A DNA stretch of 64,000 bases. Source: CAZLPZ01 sp964607245 (GTDB lineage Bacteria; Pseudomonadota; Alphaproteobacteria; Micavibrionales; Micavibrionaceae). The DNA is taken from positions 15,975-79,974 of the forward strand of contig CAZSIB010000006.1 of NCBI GenBank assembly GCA_964607245.1, given 5' to 3'. A program made the translations under genes and the position numbers. This document shows positions 62,300 through 64,000 of the stretch, in pieces (the first letter of the stretch is position 1; the number at the start of each line of letters is the position of its first letter). The notes under the pieces were generated by a model, which was not told where the DNA came from, did no database searches, and worked only from the letters and a program-made list of their open reading frames with translations.

Positions 62300-62746
62300 A
62301 TGAAAACCCCCCGTACATACATACGCATTTCCTCGTCTGACATCCCCGGATATGAGGCGGTTTACAACCATTTTTGTGCAACGCAAATTATGGAGGATCC
62401 TCGGCCGGACCTTCCAACTTTTGAGCGTGCCTTTGCGGTGATGGCCGCGACACCCCTGCCCGTTTATGTGTCGCGGGCACAAATCGACACGGTGCGGACG
62501 GGTCTTGCGGCACAAAATTTTGGAACCGCCGATTTACTTTTGCGACTTTTCCCCGTTGAGTGGCGCAAAATGCAAATCGTGACACAAATCATCCGAGAAA
62601 TCTTTGCCCCAACCCCCAAAAATGAGGTCCTCACCTGCCCCGAAGTTTGGATGATTTTGGTCAACGCTGCCTTGCCAGAGGGGCCGCAAAGGGGTAAAGA
62701 GGATCTCACATCTTTTCTTGTTCGAGATATAGGATACACGCCATGA
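62300..62746 (+). CDS. Hypothetical 148-aa protein upstream of the YqeY gene
   Basis: A soluble protein (MKTPRTYIRISSSDIPGYEA) with mixed alpha/beta look, two cysteines (HFCATQ, LTCPEVW) and no signal peptide. The stop overlaps the next start by 4 bases (ATGA), so the two are coupled. I do not recognise a family. Confidence 0.75.
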   Translation: MKTPRTYIRISSSDIPGYEAVYNHFCATQIMEDPRPDLPTFERAFAVMAATPLPVYVSRAQIDTVRTGLAAQNFGTADLLLRLFPVEWRKMQIVTQIIREIFAPTPKNEVLTCPEVWMILVNAALPEGPQRGKEDLTSFLVRDIGYTP

Positions 62747-63204
62747 CCAACCTGCGCACACATTTGACCGATGACATGAAAACCGCGATGAAAGCTGGGG
62801 ATAAGACACGTCTCGACACCATCCGCCTGATCCTCGCCAAGATGAAAGAAGTCGATATTAACGCGCGGGCCGGCGGCAAAGACGCGGCGACCGACACCGA
62901 ACTCCTCTCTATGCTGCAGGGCATGGTGAAACAACGTGCCGAAAGTGCCAAAATTTACCGCGAGAATGCGCGGCCCGAACTTGCGGATCAGGAAGACGCA
63001 GAAATTGCGGTCATCAACAGCTTTCTGCCCCAGCAACTCAGTGATGACGATGCTGCGCGCATGATTGCCGCGATTATTACCGAGATCGGCGCGGCGGGCG
63101 TTAAAGATATGGGGCGCGTGATGGCAGCCGCCCGTGAAAAACTGGCCGGTCAGTTCGATATGACCAAAGCATCGGGAATCGTCAAAGCGAAACTCGCGGG
63201 GTAG
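62743..63204 (+). CDS. GatB/YqeY domain protein
   Basis: A 153-aa helical protein of the YqeY family, related to the C-terminal tail of GatB and thought to bind tRNA. LRTHLTDDMKTAMKAGDKTR, LDTIRLILAKMKEVDINARA, and the C-terminal GVKDMGRVMAAAREKLAGQF are typical. In many alphaproteobacteria it lies before dnaG; here a repeat-rich gap follows instead. Confidence 0.93.
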   Translation: MTNLRTHLTDDMKTAMKAGDKTRLDTIRLILAKMKEVDINARAGGKDAATDTELLSMLQGMVKQRAESAKIYRENARPELADQEDAEIAVINSFLPQQLSDDDAARMIAAIITEIGAAGVKDMGRVMAAAREKLAGQFDMTKASGIVKAKLAG

Positions 63205-63278
63205 GCGAAGTGCGTTACCCTTCCTGAGGTTTTCTTTGTTGTTCTTTTTCCTCTCTCCTTCTTTATCATCCCTTCCTT

Positions 63279-63387
63279 GTCATCCGGGGCTTGACCCGGG
63301 ATCGAGTTCTTTTCTTTCCTGGACCCCATCTTTCGATGGGGTTACAGCTCTTTTTCCCCTGTCATCCCCGCGAAGGCGGGGATCCAG
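63279..63387. repeat. Three palindromic repeats
   Basis: Units at 63279-63306 (GTCATCCGGGGCTTGACCCG and on), 63319-63345 (inverted) and 63361-63387 (GTCATCCCCGCGAAGGCGGG and on) each contain an inner palindrome and belong to the dispersed family also present near 24.6 and 55.9 kb. The last unit abuts copy B of the long repeat, as at copy A. Confidence 0.85.
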
Positions 63388-63640
63388 AAGTCTCTTTTGC
63401 TTTTATTCCCCCGTGTTTTCTCGTGAAAAACACAAGGGAACAGCGCGCGCCGCCCTAGAAATTGTGGGCGCCCGGTGGTGGGTGGGGGCTTGGTCCCTTT
63501 TTCTAACGAAGAGCTTATGAGAGACTTTAAAAAATCTCCTTGCCGCCGGTCTTCAAAAAAGGGGTTCCCCCTCTGGTGGTCGACTCCATTGAAACAGAGT
63601 ATAAGCAAATAATCCCGAAATGTCAAGTATTATTTTTAAG
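63388..63640 (-). repeat. Dispersed long repeat, copy B (candidate small RNA gene)
   Basis: Second copy of the element at 24671-24905. Both ends are strongly conserved while the middle is about 20 bases longer. The minus-strand promoter, 35-base hairpin (63406-63440, stem TTCCCTTGTGTTTT/AAAACACGGGGGAA with two G-T pairs) and adjoining palindrome recur in the same order. Hairpin loop bases differ from copy A while the outer stem is kept, which is expected for a functional RNA. Confidence 0.72.
63598..63626 (-). promoter_or_regulatory. Near-consensus promoter in repeat copy B
   Basis: On the minus strand TTGACA (63626-63621), a 17-base spacer and TATACT (63603-63598). The spacer differs by one base from that of copy A. 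Confidence 0.75.
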
Positions 63641-63715
63641 GAAGTAATAAATTTTCCCGCCAACCCCTCTCTAAGATATGCATAAATCACATATCATAAA
63701 GATAAATTATAATAC

Positions 63716-63744
63716 TTGAGAAAATCCCAAGACTAGCTTATAAA
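63716..63744 (+). promoter_or_regulatory. Predicted promoter of a gene-less transcription unit
   Basis: TTGAGA (63716-63721), a 17-base spacer and TATAAA (63739-63744), both five of six matches. Transcription would start near 63751. Confidence 0.5.
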
Positions 63745-63750
63745 ATCTCC

Positions 63751-63931
63751 AAGTATCCAAAAACCGGGCAGACGGCATCTGGGTGTGTCGCTTGAACAAC
63801 GCATCAATAAGGCGTGGTTTTGTATACCGACAGATTGACGATGATTTGTTGTTTCAATTGGTCACTTCTTCTCCCCCAAGAGGGACCAAAACGGGCTTTG
63901 AGGGTTTTTCCCTTAAGGCCCGTTACTTTTT
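63751..63931 (+). ncRNA. Candidate small RNA or leader RNA, about 180 nt
   Basis: The stretch between the predicted promoter and the strong terminator has no credible coding frame. It contains an internal hairpin GGTCACTTCTT...AAGAGGGACC (63861-63886). It could be an independent small RNA or an attenuated leader of a gene starting near 63984. No known RNA family is recognised. Confidence 0.45.
63890..63931 (+). terminator. Strong intrinsic terminator
   Basis: AACGGGC pairs with GCCCGTT, and an inner stem TTTGAGGG/CCCTTAAG extends it, giving about 15 bp. ACTTTTTAT follows. Confidence 0.8.
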
Positions 63932-63983
63932 ATAGCCATTTGAACAATTAAACGAACGAAGTAATGAGTTGGTCGAGGGAGAG

Positions 63984-64000
63984 ATGCGCGTGGTATTTCC
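63984..64000 (+). CDS. Possible start of a gene cut by the window end
   Basis: ATG 63984 (MRVVF) has GAGG 5 bases upstream and stays open to the window end. Only five codons are visible, so no product can be given. Confidence 0.25.

Noticed and set aside
63342..63626. 94-aa minus-strand frame across repeat copy B
   Set aside because: It contains the same repeat translation (WIPAFAGMT). Its start lies upstream of the predicted transcript start, and copy A does not keep the frame over its length.

Overview
The window is about 64 kb of chromosome from an alphaproteobacterium. This rests on gene content: a petABC-type cytochrome bc1 operon, a gatCAB operon, an alphaproteobacterial fliM/motE-type flagellar module, an ExoD protein, a SapC-family protein, an intracellular PHA depolymerase, an M. 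tuberculosis-style AhpC-AhpD pair and PrmB. Base composition is near 50-55% GC by eye. No rRNA, phage, integrase, transposase or CRISPR array is visible. The species cannot be named from sequence alone. A chromosomal Dot/Icm-like locus in this setting would suit a host-associated or predatory lineage such as the Micavibrio relatives or an endosymbiont order, but that is inference.

Region by region. 1-2.4 kb: end of ugd, then cysQ and prmB. 2.4-20 kb is the accessory core. It holds a 1,013-aa Pro/Ala-rich protein, a Gly-rich secreted protein, a small lipoprotein, PBP1A coupled to an unusual Mur ligase, and four type IVB (Dot/Icm) secretion genes in the Legionella order icmL-icmK-icmE-icmG (dotI-dotH-dotG-dotF). 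Divergent from these stand three tandem paralogous exported proteins of a family I do not recognise. 20-24.5 kb: mnmH, an HTH/coiled-coil protein, the ahpC-ahpD-sapC operon and two small genes. 24.6-24.9 kb: first copy of a dispersed repeat with a near-consensus outward promoter. 25-36 kb: murB, a frameshifted HAD hydrolase gene, the pet operon with an inserted flavin reductase, an RNA helicase, a family-5 uracil-DNA glycosylase and rpmH. 36-47.5 kb: a CYTH protein, gabD, tspO, fliM with a membrane coiled-coil protein and a MotE-like protein, a GGDEF/EAL protein, a TRIC-like channel, a response regulator and cysS. 47.6-51.6 kb: a frameshifted phaZ, a P-loop kinase, a YgjP-like metallopeptidase, a small exported protein and ruvX. 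51.6-56.4 kb: gatC, gatA, an exported Cys-rich protein, gatB, a DUF4177 protein and a membrane protein. 56.4-64 kb: uvrA, tRNA-Leu(CAA), exoD, dsbB, greA behind an apparent attenuator, a YqeY protein, the second copy of the dispersed repeat, and a promoter-to-terminator unit without a gene.

The most interesting signals are the icmLKEG block facing the three-paralogue exported family; the two-copy repeat whose minus strand carries TTGACA-17-TATACT plus a conserved 35-nt hairpin and so looks like a duplicated small RNA gene; the greA leader terminator; and two genes broken by single frameshifts (HAD hydrolase at an A8 run, phaZ by a small deletion).
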